NCBI GenBank assembly: GCA_007122505.1
Contig: SKTQ01000171.1
Span: forward strand, 1-17,419
Reading direction: 5' to 3'
Length of the DNA: 17,419 bases
Origin: Bacteroidales bacterium
GTDB taxonomy: Bacteria; Bacteroidota; Bacteroidia; Bacteroidales; UBA7960
Shown here piece by piece: positions 7,600 to 14,695 of the stretch; the first letter of the stretch is position 1, and each line of letters opens with the position of its first letter. A program made the translations under genes and the position numbers. Below the pieces are notes generated by a model. The model was not told the origin of the DNA, searched no databases, and saw nothing but the letters and a program-made list of their open reading frames with translations.

Positions 7600-9336
7600 T
7601 CAGATCAGCTGCAGGTCTTTTTTAATCCGCTCAATCTGATCAAGCAAATCACGGCGCTTTTTTTCATAGCTGCCGGCCTTTTCAAGTTCGGTTCGGCATC
7701 CAAAGTAATACTTGATCTTTGGCTCTGTTCCCGAAGGTCTTATGGAGATTTTGGAGCCGTCTTCAAGGATGAATTGCAACACATTGGACTTGGGGAGGTC
7801 AACCGGAAATTCTTGTTCCATGTACAGGTCTCTGTCAATACCCGTTTGATAATCAATGATTCGGGCAATGGTTTTCCCGTCTATTTCAGCGGGAGGTTCC
7901 TTTCTGAATTTCTCCATCATTTCACGAATCTCGGCAGCACCCTGCATCCCTTTTCGCGTCACCGACATGAGTGTTTCAACGTACAGTGCATGTTCAGTAT
8001 AAATACGGATCAACAGATCGAAAAGCGACAAATTGTTTTCGCGGGCCCATGCTGCAACTTCAGCCACCATGCAACAAGTGATTACGGCATCTTTGTCGCG
8101 AACAAAATCACCAACCAGGAACCCATAACTCTCCTCTCCGCCGCAGAGGAAGCGCTTTTCTCCCTCCAGCAGGCGCATTTTTTCCGCTATGTATTTGAAG
8201 CCGGTTAGCACATCCATACATTCCACTTCGTATGCAGCGGCTATTTCGGCAAGCAGCTCGGTGGTAACAATGGTTTTTACGATATATTCGTTTCCTTTCA
8301 GCAATTTCTGCTGTTTCATTTGCTCAAGAACGTAATAGGTGAGAAGTGTAGCACACTGATTACCGTTTAACAACACGTAGTCACCATTGGAGTCTTTCAC
8401 AGCCACCCCTACCCTGTCGCCATCGGGGTCGGTGGCCATTACCAAGTCGGCATCCACAGCGCGGGCTCTTTCAAGTGCCATGGTGAAAGCGGCTTTTTCT
8501 TCAGGATTTGGTGATTCCACGGTGGGAAAATTTCCATCTACGAGATCCTGTTCAGGAACATTGTAAACCGCCTCAAATCCAAATGCCCTGAGTGCTTCGG
8601 GCACGATTCGCACGGTAGAACCGTGGATCGGTGTAAAGACGATACGCATATCCTTCTGTTTCTCTATGGATTTTGGAGAAAGAGAAAGCGTTTTAATTTC
8701 ATTGATATATATATCGTCGAATGAGGCATCCAGTGTGGTTATCATTTCATCACGACGGCCAAATCTGATATCCTGAACGCTTGTTTTCTGCACTTCTGCA
8801 ATCACGTTTTTATCATGGGGGGGTACCAGTTGCCCACCATCATCCCAATATACTTTGTAACCATTATATTCAACAGGATTGTGGGATGCGGTTATGACAA
8901 TACCGGCCTGGCATTCCAGCTTTCTTACTGCATACGAAAGCAGGGGTGTTGGCCGTACAGCATCGAATACAAACACCTTTATCCCATTGGCCGACAATAC
9001 CTCTGCCGTTATTTCAGTAAAGAAATCACTATTGTTCCGGCAGTCATGTGCTATGGCAACTGCCGGTTGATCAAGGTTTGGAAACGATCGCAGCAAATAA
9101 TCCGCCAACCCCTGGGTAGCCATACCCACTGTATATTTGTTCATGCGATTTGTGCCAACACCCATGACACCCCTCAGACCTCCTGTTCCGAATTCCAGAT
9201 CCTTGTAAAATGCATCCAGGAGTTCTTCGGGCTTTTCATCCATCATTTGTTGTACTTCCTGCCGGGTTGTTGTATCAAATACATCGGTGAGCCAAATTTT
9301 GGCACGATCCAGAATATCCGTGTCAATTTTTTTCAT
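7600..9336 (-). CDS. Phosphoglucomutase/phosphomannomutase family phosphohexomutase
   Basis: This alpha-D-phosphohexomutase of 578 residues interconverts hexose 6-phosphate and hexose 1-phosphate in the cytoplasm, feeding sugar-nucleotide and polysaccharide synthesis. The active-site loop TASHNP has the phosphorylated Ser151. The Mg-binding loop DPDGDR has Asp303, Asp305 and Asp307. The sugar-binding loop GGEESYG is at 399-405, and the phosphate-binding loop RPSGTEPK at 533-540. The N-terminal GTGGLRG and the length fit the PGM2-like group common in Bacteroidota and Firmicutes, which use glucose or mannose phosphates or, in some members, deoxyribose/ribose phosphates. The frame stays open upstream of the ATG at 9336 as far as the tRNA-Leu gene, but that extension crosses a terminator and a tRNA and is not homologous, so the MKKIDTD start is right. 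Confidence 0.94.
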   Translation of the reverse strand: MKKIDTDILDRAKIWLTDVFDTTTRQEVQQMMDEKPEELLDAFYKDLEFGTGGLRGVMGVGTNRMNKYTVGMATQGLADYLLRSFPNLDQPAVAIAHDCRNNSDFFTEITAEVLSANGIKVFVFDAVRPTPLLSYAVRKLECQAGIVITASHNPVEYNGYKVYWDDGGQLVPPHDKNVIAEVQKTSVQDIRFGRRDEMITTLDASFDDIYINEIKTLSLSPKSIEKQKDMRIVFTPIHGSTVRIVPEALRAFGFEAVYNVPEQDLVDGNFPTVESPNPEEKAAFTMALERARAVDADLVMATDPDGDRVGVAVKDSNGDYVLLNGNQCATLLTYYVLEQMKQQKLLKGNEYIVKTIVTTELLAEIAAAYEVECMDVLTGFKYIAEKMRLLEGEKRFLCGGEESYGFLVGDFVRDKDAVITCCMVAEVAAWARENNLSLFDLLIRIYTEHALYVETLMSVTRKGMQGAAEIREMMEKFRKEPPAEIDGKTIARIIDYQTGIDRDLYMEQEFPVDLPKSNVLQFILEDGSKISIRPSGTEPKIKYYFGCRTELEKAGSYEKKRRDLLDQIERIKKDLQLI

Positions 9337-9388
9337 GATGGTTGTTTTTTTGATTATTGAGATTTGCGAAAATGCGCTTTTCAGGTTG

Positions 9389-9396
9389 TAAAGATA
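9389..9396 (-). promoter_or_regulatory. Weak candidate promoter of the phosphohexomutase gene
   Basis: On the minus strand this is TATCTTTA, one mismatch from TAnnTTTG. It lies just past the tRNA terminator and about 53 bp before the ATG. No -33 box is seen at 20 nt. It is proposed mainly because the terminator implies that the gene needs its own promoter. Confidence 0.3.
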
Positions 9397-9405
9397 GTCA
9401 TTCAA

Positions 9406-9438
9406 CAAAAAAGCTGCCTGAAAAAATTCAGACAGCTT
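9406..9438 (-). terminator. Rho-independent terminator of the tRNA-Leu pair
   Basis: A 12-bp inverted repeat (9411-9422 with 9427-9438) has a 4-nt loop. On the minus strand its only imperfection is one U-G pair, and it runs into a six-T stretch. On the plus strand the same position is a C-A mismatch, so it favours minus-strand transcripts. It starts about 10 nt past the 3' end of tRNA-Leu(CAG). Confidence 0.82.
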
Positions 9439-9448
9439 TTTATCTGTT

Positions 9449-9535
9449 TGGTGCCCGGAGCAGGACTCGAACCTGCACGTCGTTGCCAACACTAGTCCCT
9501 GAAACTAGCGCGTCTACCAATTTCGCCATCCGGGC
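9449..9535 (-). tRNA. tRNA-Leu (anticodon CAG)
   Basis: On the minus strand the acceptor arm GCCCGGA pairs with TCCGGGC, followed by discriminator A and an encoded CCA (9449-9451). The D-arm has AAATTGGTAGAC. The anticodon stem CTAGT/ACTAG encloses the loop TTCAGGG, giving anticodon CAG, which reads CTG. A long variable arm, as in class II leucine tRNAs, precedes the T-arm with GGTTCGAGTCC. Without the CCA the gene would end at 9452. It lies 27 bp downstream of the other tRNA-Leu and is probably co-transcribed with it. Confidence 0.96.
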
Positions 9536-9562
9536 GTGTTTTTAAAAAGAAAGAGCGTTTTG

Positions 9563-9646
9563 TGCCCAGGACAAGACTCGAACTTGCACGGCCTTGCGGC
9601 CACTACCCCCTCAAAGTAGCGTGTCTACCAATTTCACCACCTGGGC
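9563..9646 (-). tRNA. tRNA-Leu (anticodon GAG)
   Basis: On the minus strand the acceptor arm GCCCAGG pairs with CCTGGGC, followed by discriminator A. The next bases are CAA, so CCA is not encoded. The anticodon stem CTACT/GGTAG, with one U-G pair, encloses TTGAGGG, giving anticodon GAG, which reads CTC and CTT. The variable arm has a GGCC-GCAA-GGCC hairpin typical of leucine tRNAs, and the T-loop is TTCGAGT. It is the first gene of the tandem pair. Confidence 0.96.
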
Positions 9647-9657
9647 AAAAGGTGTGG

Positions 9658-9691
9658 CAAAAGTACAAAATTTCTTTTCAATTTCGCCAAA
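9658..9691 (-). promoter_or_regulatory. Promoter of the tRNA-Leu operon
   Basis: On the minus strand TACTTTTG (9658-9665) matches TAnnTTTG exactly. TTTG (9688-9691) lies 22 nt upstream, slightly longer than the usual spacing. Transcription would start near 9651, about 5 nt before the first tRNA. Confidence 0.58.
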
Positions 9692-9738
9692 AAAAACAAC
9701 CTTTGTATAAAATTTAAATAGACAACAGAAATTCATTA

Positions 9739-9770
9739 TTTGCCGGTAACTCCATAGAGTGATACATTTC
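9739..9770 (+). promoter_or_regulatory. Putative promoter of the DUF5063/TlpA-like operon
   Basis: TTTG at 9739-9742 is followed after exactly 20 nt by TACATTTC at 9763-9770, one mismatch from TAnnTTTG. The start of transcription would be near 9777, about 10 nt before the ATG at 9788. Confidence 0.45.
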
Positions 9771-9787
9771 AGGCAAATACCCAACAA

Positions 9788-10360
9788 ATGACAGTATCAC
9801 CAATGAATGCAAAGAAACACAAACCGGATGACCCAACCATCTCACCTCCGGTGCTTGAAATGATCACGGTGGCAAACGAATACTGTTTGTTTTTCGAAAG
9901 AGCCGGAAACTATAAAGCGGATGACATATTGGAATATTATCAGAAAATGGCACCTCTGCTCTATTTGAAAGGTGCACTTTTGCCGGTGGTTCAGGTATCC
10001 GATGAGGCTGTCGCCCAATGTTTTGTAACTGAAGAGCAGTGGGAAACAGTTTTTCGGTCTTTGAGGGAACAATTTAAATCACTTGACGTTTATTATGTGC
10101 TGGATCATCATAACGACACAACAGAAACCAGCTTATCGGAAAATATGGCCGACATCTATCAGGATCTGAAGGATTTCCTCATGTTGTATCAAAAAAACAT
10201 GACTCCGGCCAGGGAGAGCGCCATCGCACAATTGCGAAAGCTTTACCAAACCAGATGGGGGCCTGCTATAATAACATCATTGCAAAAAGTTCATCATATT
10301 CTTTATAAAGATGCTATAGATCCGGCAATTTTCGACAATGATGATGAATGGCTGGTTTAA
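9788..10360 (+). CDS. DUF5063 domain-containing protein
   Basis: The 190-residue product matches, from memory, the DUF5063 family of small Bacteroidetes proteins. Hallmarks are an N-terminal FVTVANEY-like segment (here MITVANEYCLFFE), then PLLYLKGALLP, a VTEEQW segment, and the strongly conserved core SENMADIYQDLKDFLMLYQ. A WG...SLQKVHHILY helix comes near the end. No function is established for the family. The sequence is predominantly helical and acidic, without signal peptide, membrane segment or recognisable catalytic motif, so it is probably cytosolic. The start at 9788 fits the promoter candidate just upstream; an in-frame ATG at 9803 is an alternative. It sits 25 bp before a TlpA-like lipoprotein gene on the same strand, so the two are probably one transcript. 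Confidence 0.82.
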   Translation: MTVSPMNAKKHKPDDPTISPPVLEMITVANEYCLFFERAGNYKADDILEYYQKMAPLLYLKGALLPVVQVSDEAVAQCFVTEEQWETVFRSLREQFKSLDVYYVLDHHNDTTETSLSENMADIYQDLKDFLMLYQKNMTPARESAIAQLRKLYQTRWGPAIITSLQKVHHILYKDAIDPAIFDNDDEWLV

Positions 10361-10385
10361 AATAATGACACGCAATAATTGAAAA

Positions 10386-11825
10386 ATGAAAAATTACGAT
10401 ACGATGAAAGTTAAGCTTTTTCTCCCGGGTATTGTTTCACTGGTTGCATTAACGTTTTGGATGCTTTCATGCCAAGGTATGGCAGGTGAAGGTCACAGAA
10501 TTGAGCTTTTTGTTGCAGACAAGGCTGATTCCGAGACTTACCTGGCCTATCATTATGGAAATCGCCAGTATCTTCAGGATACAACCTTTTTTGATGCGAC
10601 CGGCTTTGCTGTTTTTGAAGGTGCAGAAAATCTTACCCGGGGTTTATACCTGATCGTTTTTGATGATGACAACAGTTTTGAAGTGATCATCGACGACAAC
10701 CAGCATTTTTCTGTTTATGTTACAGCTGAGGATATCATGGGCAGCATCCGGTTTGAGAACTCACCTGAAAATGACGTTTTTTATTCTTACCTCCATTTTA
10801 TCACAGAAAAAACCCGGGAGCGGCGGCAGGTGGATGAAGAGCTCAGGGCTCAGGGCGTTGCAAGAGACCGCCAGGTAACACTTCAAAATAGAATGCAGGA
10901 ATTGGATACCTTGGTGAGGGAAAAACAAAACCAGATTATTGCAGATGATCCAAATAGCTTACTGGCAATAATCCTCTTAGGTCAACGTGAACCTGAATTG
11001 CCTGAATTTCCTCCTTTGCCTGATGGCAGCCAGGATACGGATGCCATGTACAGGATGTACAAATCCATGTTCTTTGAAAACATTGATTTTACAGATCCAC
11101 GGATATTATTTACACCTGTTTACCATAGTCGCCTGAGTGTCTATTTTAATAATGTATTGATTCAAAACCCGGATACCATTATTATAGAAGCGGACCGCAT
11201 ACTGGAGAAGGCACGGGCAAATGATGAGTTCTTCAGATATACCATCTGGTTCTTGGCCAACAATGCTGAGAGATCCCAGATAATGGGTATGGATAGGGTA
11301 TTTGTTCATCTTATTGATAATTATTATGCAACCGGAGAAGTTTACTGGATAGATGAGGAACGCCGGCAACGGCTCGTGCAAAGGGCAGACAATATGCGCC
11401 GCCTGCTTATTGGCAACACAGCACCCAACATCACCATTTTTGACACCGAAGACCGTCCGGTTTCATTGCATTCCATCGAAGCAGAATATCTGATTGTATA
11501 TTTTTGGGATTCGGAATGTGCATTTTGTCGGCAGGCAGCGCCGGTTCTGAAAGAAGCCTACCGGAATTTAAGAGACGAGGGTATACAAATATTTGCCATC
11601 AATACCGAAACAAACAAAAACCGCTGGTTAAATGCGCTGAAAGACTATCCGGACACTTGGGTTCACGGACAGGATGTCACCAACCGTTCAGGTTTCAGAG
11701 AAATATATGATATTTTTGCTATACCACAGATCTTTATCTTAAACAGGGAAAAGCAAATTCTTGCCAAGGATATAGGACCGGAACATGTTGAACGCTTTAT
11801 CCGGCAGGTAATACTTACTCAGTAA
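10386..11825 (+). CDS. TlpA-like thioredoxin-fold lipoprotein with N-terminal DUF4369-like and central DUF5106-like regions
   Basis: This 479-residue protein is probably a lipoprotein: a hydrophobic leader ends at MLSC with lipidated Cys29. A DUF4369-like beta domain follows (about 35-130), then a charged helical region resembling DUF5106 (about 135-340). A C-terminal thioredoxin fold (about 345-479) has the redox pair Cys378-x-x-Cys381 in ECAFC and a cis-Pro motif AIPQIFIL. Such proteins act in the periplasm as thiol-disulfide oxidoreductases, usually reductive, but the substrate is unknown. The residue before the first Cys is Glu rather than the usual Trp. The in-frame ATG at 10404 (MKVKLFLPG) would give a more typical signal peptide and may be the true start. 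It probably follows the DUF5063 gene on one mRNA, and ends 29 bp from the DUF4301 stop on the opposite strand. Confidence 0.88.
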   Translation: MKNYDTMKVKLFLPGIVSLVALTFWMLSCQGMAGEGHRIELFVADKADSETYLAYHYGNRQYLQDTTFFDATGFAVFEGAENLTRGLYLIVFDDDNSFEVIIDDNQHFSVYVTAEDIMGSIRFENSPENDVFYSYLHFITEKTRERRQVDEELRAQGVARDRQVTLQNRMQELDTLVREKQNQIIADDPNSLLAIILLGQREPELPEFPPLPDGSQDTDAMYRMYKSMFFENIDFTDPRILFTPVYHSRLSVYFNNVLIQNPDTIIIEADRILEKARANDEFFRYTIWFLANNAERSQIMGMDRVFVHLIDNYYATGEVYWIDEERRQRLVQRADNMRRLLIGNTAPNITIFDTEDRPVSLHSIEAEYLIVYFWDSECAFCRQAAPVLKEAYRNLRDEGIQIFAINTETNKNRWLNALKDYPDTWVHGQDVTNRSGFREIYDIFAIPQIFILNREKQILAKDIGPEHVERFIRQVILTQ

Positions 11826-11854
11826 CAACACCGGAACGAAGCATTGATTGTTTT

Positions 11855-13390
11855 TTACTGATGCTCCTTACGTAAAAGGTCATTGATGGTTTTCACCGGA
11901 TTAAACGTGATCAGGGGAACTTCCACAAAGATTGTATTCCATCTGGCCATTGCGCCGTTCCATAGTCCGGGCAACTCCAATGCTTTCAAATCCCGGCCGT
12001 CCTTTGATTTTTGACTGACAAAACCGGTGTTTTTATCAATATATTTTGTTAAATCGTACTTCTCACCTTTGTGATTTTTAACAGAACAAACCAGGTCAAC
12101 CGGGTTGAAATGTGTTGCATTATTTACACATGCTTCCTGATCCGGGTTTTTCATATCGATTTGTGACATTTCCACAATTTGCAATGAATGGGTTCCATCA
12201 GAAGGGTCTTTTACCCAGAAAGGTCCACCACCCGGTTCACCTTCGTTTCTTACCATTCCGCATACGCGCAGGGGCCGGTCAAGCTTCTGCCGGAGCACGG
12301 CACTCCCTTCCCGGCTATCTTCAGGAAAAACTGCAGGATCAACATTTAGCGCACTTACGGCAAAATTCTTAGCCCGCTGATACTCGTCAGCGGCTAAAAC
12401 CCCTCTTTCCAGTGTATGCAACCACTGATTGATTTCTTCCCTAAGTTTAAGCAACAAGCCACCGATAGTTTTCTTATATAAAATGGTTTCGCCGCGCAAA
12501 TGGTCAGGAACAACGTTGTCGATGTTTTTAATAAAAATGATATCGGCATCAAGGTCGTTGAGATTTTCTATGAGAGCTCCGTGTCCGCCGGGCCTGAATA
12601 ATAGTTTGCCATCTTTTTCCCTGAATGGCAGGTTATCCAGTCCAACAGCAATGGTATCGGTTGATGGTTTCTGAACAGAATGGGTGATAATAAATTTTAC
12701 CTCAAGAAGTTGCTCAAATTTTTTCTGCACCTTTTGGAGTTTTGCCTGGAATAAGTTGATGTGTTCGGGTGACAAGGTAAAATGGATATGCACCCTGGCA
12801 TCGCCTCCCCTTGCATAAGCCGCCCCTTCAGCCAGGTGTTCTTCCATGGAAGTACGGGTGGTTGATCCATATTTGTGAAAAGCTATCAATGCCTTGGGCA
12901 GGGAAGCATAATCAAGACCATGGTCAAAAAGAAGGTAATCCAGCAATGGCAGGAAGTTTTTTTCATCGAGCAGATGCCCCGCATCCAGGTCTTCTTTATC
13001 CATAGCCAAACACAAATCATCCCAAAACGCAAAATCCTTAATATGGTTAAAGAAATTTGCCGCATCCGGTTTTGAATCAAGCAGTCCATGGGTATCAACA
13101 CCTGCGATCAGAAGGTCGCGCCATACAAAAACGTCTTTAAACATTCGTGTGGCTGCACCGCTTGCCGGCACAAGCTTCATCACATCATACTTTGAATGAT
13201 GCATCATATAAAATCCGGCCATTTGATGCGCAGACTTTTCATCAAATGTTCTTATTCCGTCGCCTGTAGTTGCAGGCCTGTCGAGTGTTAGTGGCGGAAA
13301 CCCCTTTTTGAAATGGTCAATCTGCAGAAGAAAAGCATCCTTGCTTATCCCTTTGTCACTCAATTGTTTGATGTCCTGTTCATTTAACAT
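11855..13390 (-). CDS. DUF4301 family protein, possible UDP-sugar pyrophosphorylase-like nucleotidyltransferase
   Basis: This 511-residue protein belongs, from memory, to DUF4301, a Bacteroidetes family without assigned function. The sequence shows an ordered set of motifs reminiscent of UDP-glucose/UDP-N-acetylhexosamine pyrophosphorylases, which have a GT-A-like fold. These are PASGAATRMF (75-84) at the place of the nucleotide-binding GG.GTR loop, VHIHFTLSPEH (200-210), and FRPGGHGAL (265-273) like the PPGHGD loop. They continue with FIKNIDNV (286-293) like the NxDN metal site, IVEMSQID (405-412) like VEYSEI, THFNPVDLVC (426-435) like FN.GNI, and TFNPVKTINDLL (495-506) like RFLPVKT.SDLL with Lys500. 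A nucleotidyltransferase role is my inference; substrates cannot be named. There is no signal peptide, so it is cytosolic. It is monocistronic, with a TATTTTTG -7 box upstream. Confidence 0.85.
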   Translation of the reverse strand: MLNEQDIKQLSDKGISKDAFLLQIDHFKKGFPPLTLDRPATTGDGIRTFDEKSAHQMAGFYMMHHSKYDVMKLVPASGAATRMFKDVFVWRDLLIAGVDTHGLLDSKPDAANFFNHIKDFAFWDDLCLAMDKEDLDAGHLLDEKNFLPLLDYLLFDHGLDYASLPKALIAFHKYGSTTRTSMEEHLAEGAAYARGGDARVHIHFTLSPEHINLFQAKLQKVQKKFEQLLEVKFIITHSVQKPSTDTIAVGLDNLPFREKDGKLLFRPGGHGALIENLNDLDADIIFIKNIDNVVPDHLRGETILYKKTIGGLLLKLREEINQWLHTLERGVLAADEYQRAKNFAVSALNVDPAVFPEDSREGSAVLRQKLDRPLRVCGMVRNEGEPGGGPFWVKDPSDGTHSLQIVEMSQIDMKNPDQEACVNNATHFNPVDLVCSVKNHKGEKYDLTKYIDKNTGFVSQKSKDGRDLKALELPGLWNGAMARWNTIFVEVPLITFNPVKTINDLLRKEHQ

Positions 13391-13422
13391 ATAATCGCTT
13401 TTAAATTACGGATCAATACATA

Positions 13423-13430
13423 CAAAAATA
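13423..13430 (-). promoter_or_regulatory. Putative DUF4301 gene promoter, -7 box
   Basis: On the minus strand this is TATTTTTG, an exact TAnnTTTG match about 32 bp before the ATG. No clear -33 TTTG is seen 20 nt further upstream. Confidence 0.45.
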
Positions 13431-13549
13431 GAAAAATAATCTGTGAGCCAGACATGCTTTCTTGAAGGAAATCATTCAACACCTAAATGGTTTTCCGTGT
13501 TCGCAGCTGTCAGACTGAAACGAATCCGGCATATTTCATCAACATTTCG

Positions 13550-13557
13550 TAACTTAG
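13550..13557 (+). promoter_or_regulatory. Weak candidate promoter of the PAS histidine kinase gene
   Basis: TAACTTAG is one mismatch from TAnnTTTG and lies 24 bp before the ATG at 13582. There is no recognisable -33 box. Confidence 0.27.
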
Positions 13558-13581
13558 CCCCATCATATCAAGAAAAAAATT

Positions 13582-14679
13582 ATGTTTGACGCAGACAAAA
13601 AGAGTTCACCCGCCATCGTGAAAGAACAAGCGGAGGGCATTTTGCAGAGTTCCGTATTTTCAGAGTTGCTAAAAAACACGCCCAACGTTTTAATGATCCT
13701 GAACAGTCAAAGGCAGGTTGTATACCTGAACCGCCATCCGGTTCCTGCCTCTGATGCCATATCCGATCATCCATTGGGTGAAAGGCCGGGTGAGTGTCTT
13801 GGCTGTATAAATATTGCGAAAGGTGAACTTGGATGCGGGTCAACCGAGTTTTGCAGAGTTTGTGGTTTTAATGCAGCGATCACTGCCAGTGAAACCGGCA
13901 AAAATGGGCAGGACGAGTGCAATATTGCCCTGAAAAATGGTGCTTCACTAACTCTCAGCGTATCCACAAAACCATTTGAATACAACAATGAGACTTATAT
14001 TTTCTGTGCCCTTGAAGACATCAGCGAGAAAAAAAGGAGGCAGATGCTGGAGAGTATTTTCCTGCACGACATATTAAATACTGCGGCTATACTTGGTGGA
14101 CTCAGTGAAGCGTATACTGATATTCCCGATGAACAGATCCGGTCGATGTTACGTGAAGTATCAACCAATATCAGTGACGAGGTTCAGGCTTACCGGTTGA
14201 TCAGTACCGCGGAAACACAAACGCTCCGCACAAATTATTCAGAAGTTGAGATTGGAGAAATTGTGAACGAAGTGGTAAGGTCTTTGGGTAACATGCGCAA
14301 GTTCCAGAACCGCTCTTTCAGTGTGAATACCACCTCAGGCACCATCGTTACAGAACGTTCGCTGTTGCGCAGCGTCCTGGTAAACATGGTAAAGAATGCA
14401 TTGGAAGCAGCTGATCAGAATGATGTGATTTATATTCAGGCACACTTCAATGAAAAAAGCAATCGTGCCCTCTTTTCGGTTCAGAATCCGCAAACCATTC
14501 CCCGCAAGGACCAGCTTAAACTGTTTCAGAAATCTTTCTCTACCAAGGGGCGTGGTCGCGGTTGGGGTACTTACAGCATAAAGATTTTGACAGAAAAATA
14601 CCTGAAAGGTACGGTAACATTCCAGTCAGGTAATGGAACAGGTACGGTGTTCACCATTACCATTCCCTCCCTGGAATAA
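13582..14679 (+). CDS. Orphan PAS-domain sensor histidine kinase with a cysteine-rich PAS insert
   Basis: The 365-residue protein has no membrane segment, so it is probably a soluble sensor. A PAS domain (about 25-150) contains a cysteine cluster, Cys72, 75, 85, 91 and 94, in ECLGC...LGCG....CRVCG. The segment EDISEKKRRQMLESIF leads into a dimerisation helix with the likely phospho-acceptor His162 (FLHDILNTA). The ATPase domain (about 225-363) has an N box with Asn272 (VKNALEAA), STKGRGRGWGTYS (320-332) as the G2-like lid, and GTGTVFTITIP at the end. The G1 box, normally DxGxG, is replaced by VQNPQTIP. Related kinases with this GTYS lid carry the same feature, as far as I recall, so activity may persist. 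No response regulator gene is adjacent. The PAS cysteines could bind a metal or sense redox state, but this is inference. Confidence 0.87.
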   Translation: MFDADKKSSPAIVKEQAEGILQSSVFSELLKNTPNVLMILNSQRQVVYLNRHPVPASDAISDHPLGERPGECLGCINIAKGELGCGSTEFCRVCGFNAAITASETGKNGQDECNIALKNGASLTLSVSTKPFEYNNETYIFCALEDISEKKRRQMLESIFLHDILNTAAILGGLSEAYTDIPDEQIRSMLREVSTNISDEVQAYRLISTAETQTLRTNYSEVEIGEIVNEVVRSLGNMRKFQNRSFSVNTTSGTIVTERSLLRSVLVNMVKNALEAADQNDVIYIQAHFNEKSNRALFSVQNPQTIPRKDQLKLFQKSFSTKGRGRGWGTYSIKILTEKYLKGTVTFQSGNGTGTVFTITIPSLE

Positions 14680-14695
14680 ATCGCTCTAAGGCATT

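Noticed and set aside
8815..9360. 181-codon plus-strand open frame over the phosphohexomutase
   Set aside because: It is antisense to the conserved N-terminal half, including the TASHNP loop, and shows no gene-like features.
9337..9492. N-terminal extension of the phosphohexomutase to an alternative start at 9492
   Set aside because: It would run through a terminator and into tRNA-Leu(CAG), and the extra residues are tRNA-derived; the family start is at 9336.
11826..11854. Hairpin terminator between the TlpA-like gene and the DUF4301 gene
   Set aside because: AGCAT and ATGCT can pair with a long loop, but the stem is only 5 bp plus two G-U pairs, with the T run inside the loop rather than after the stem.
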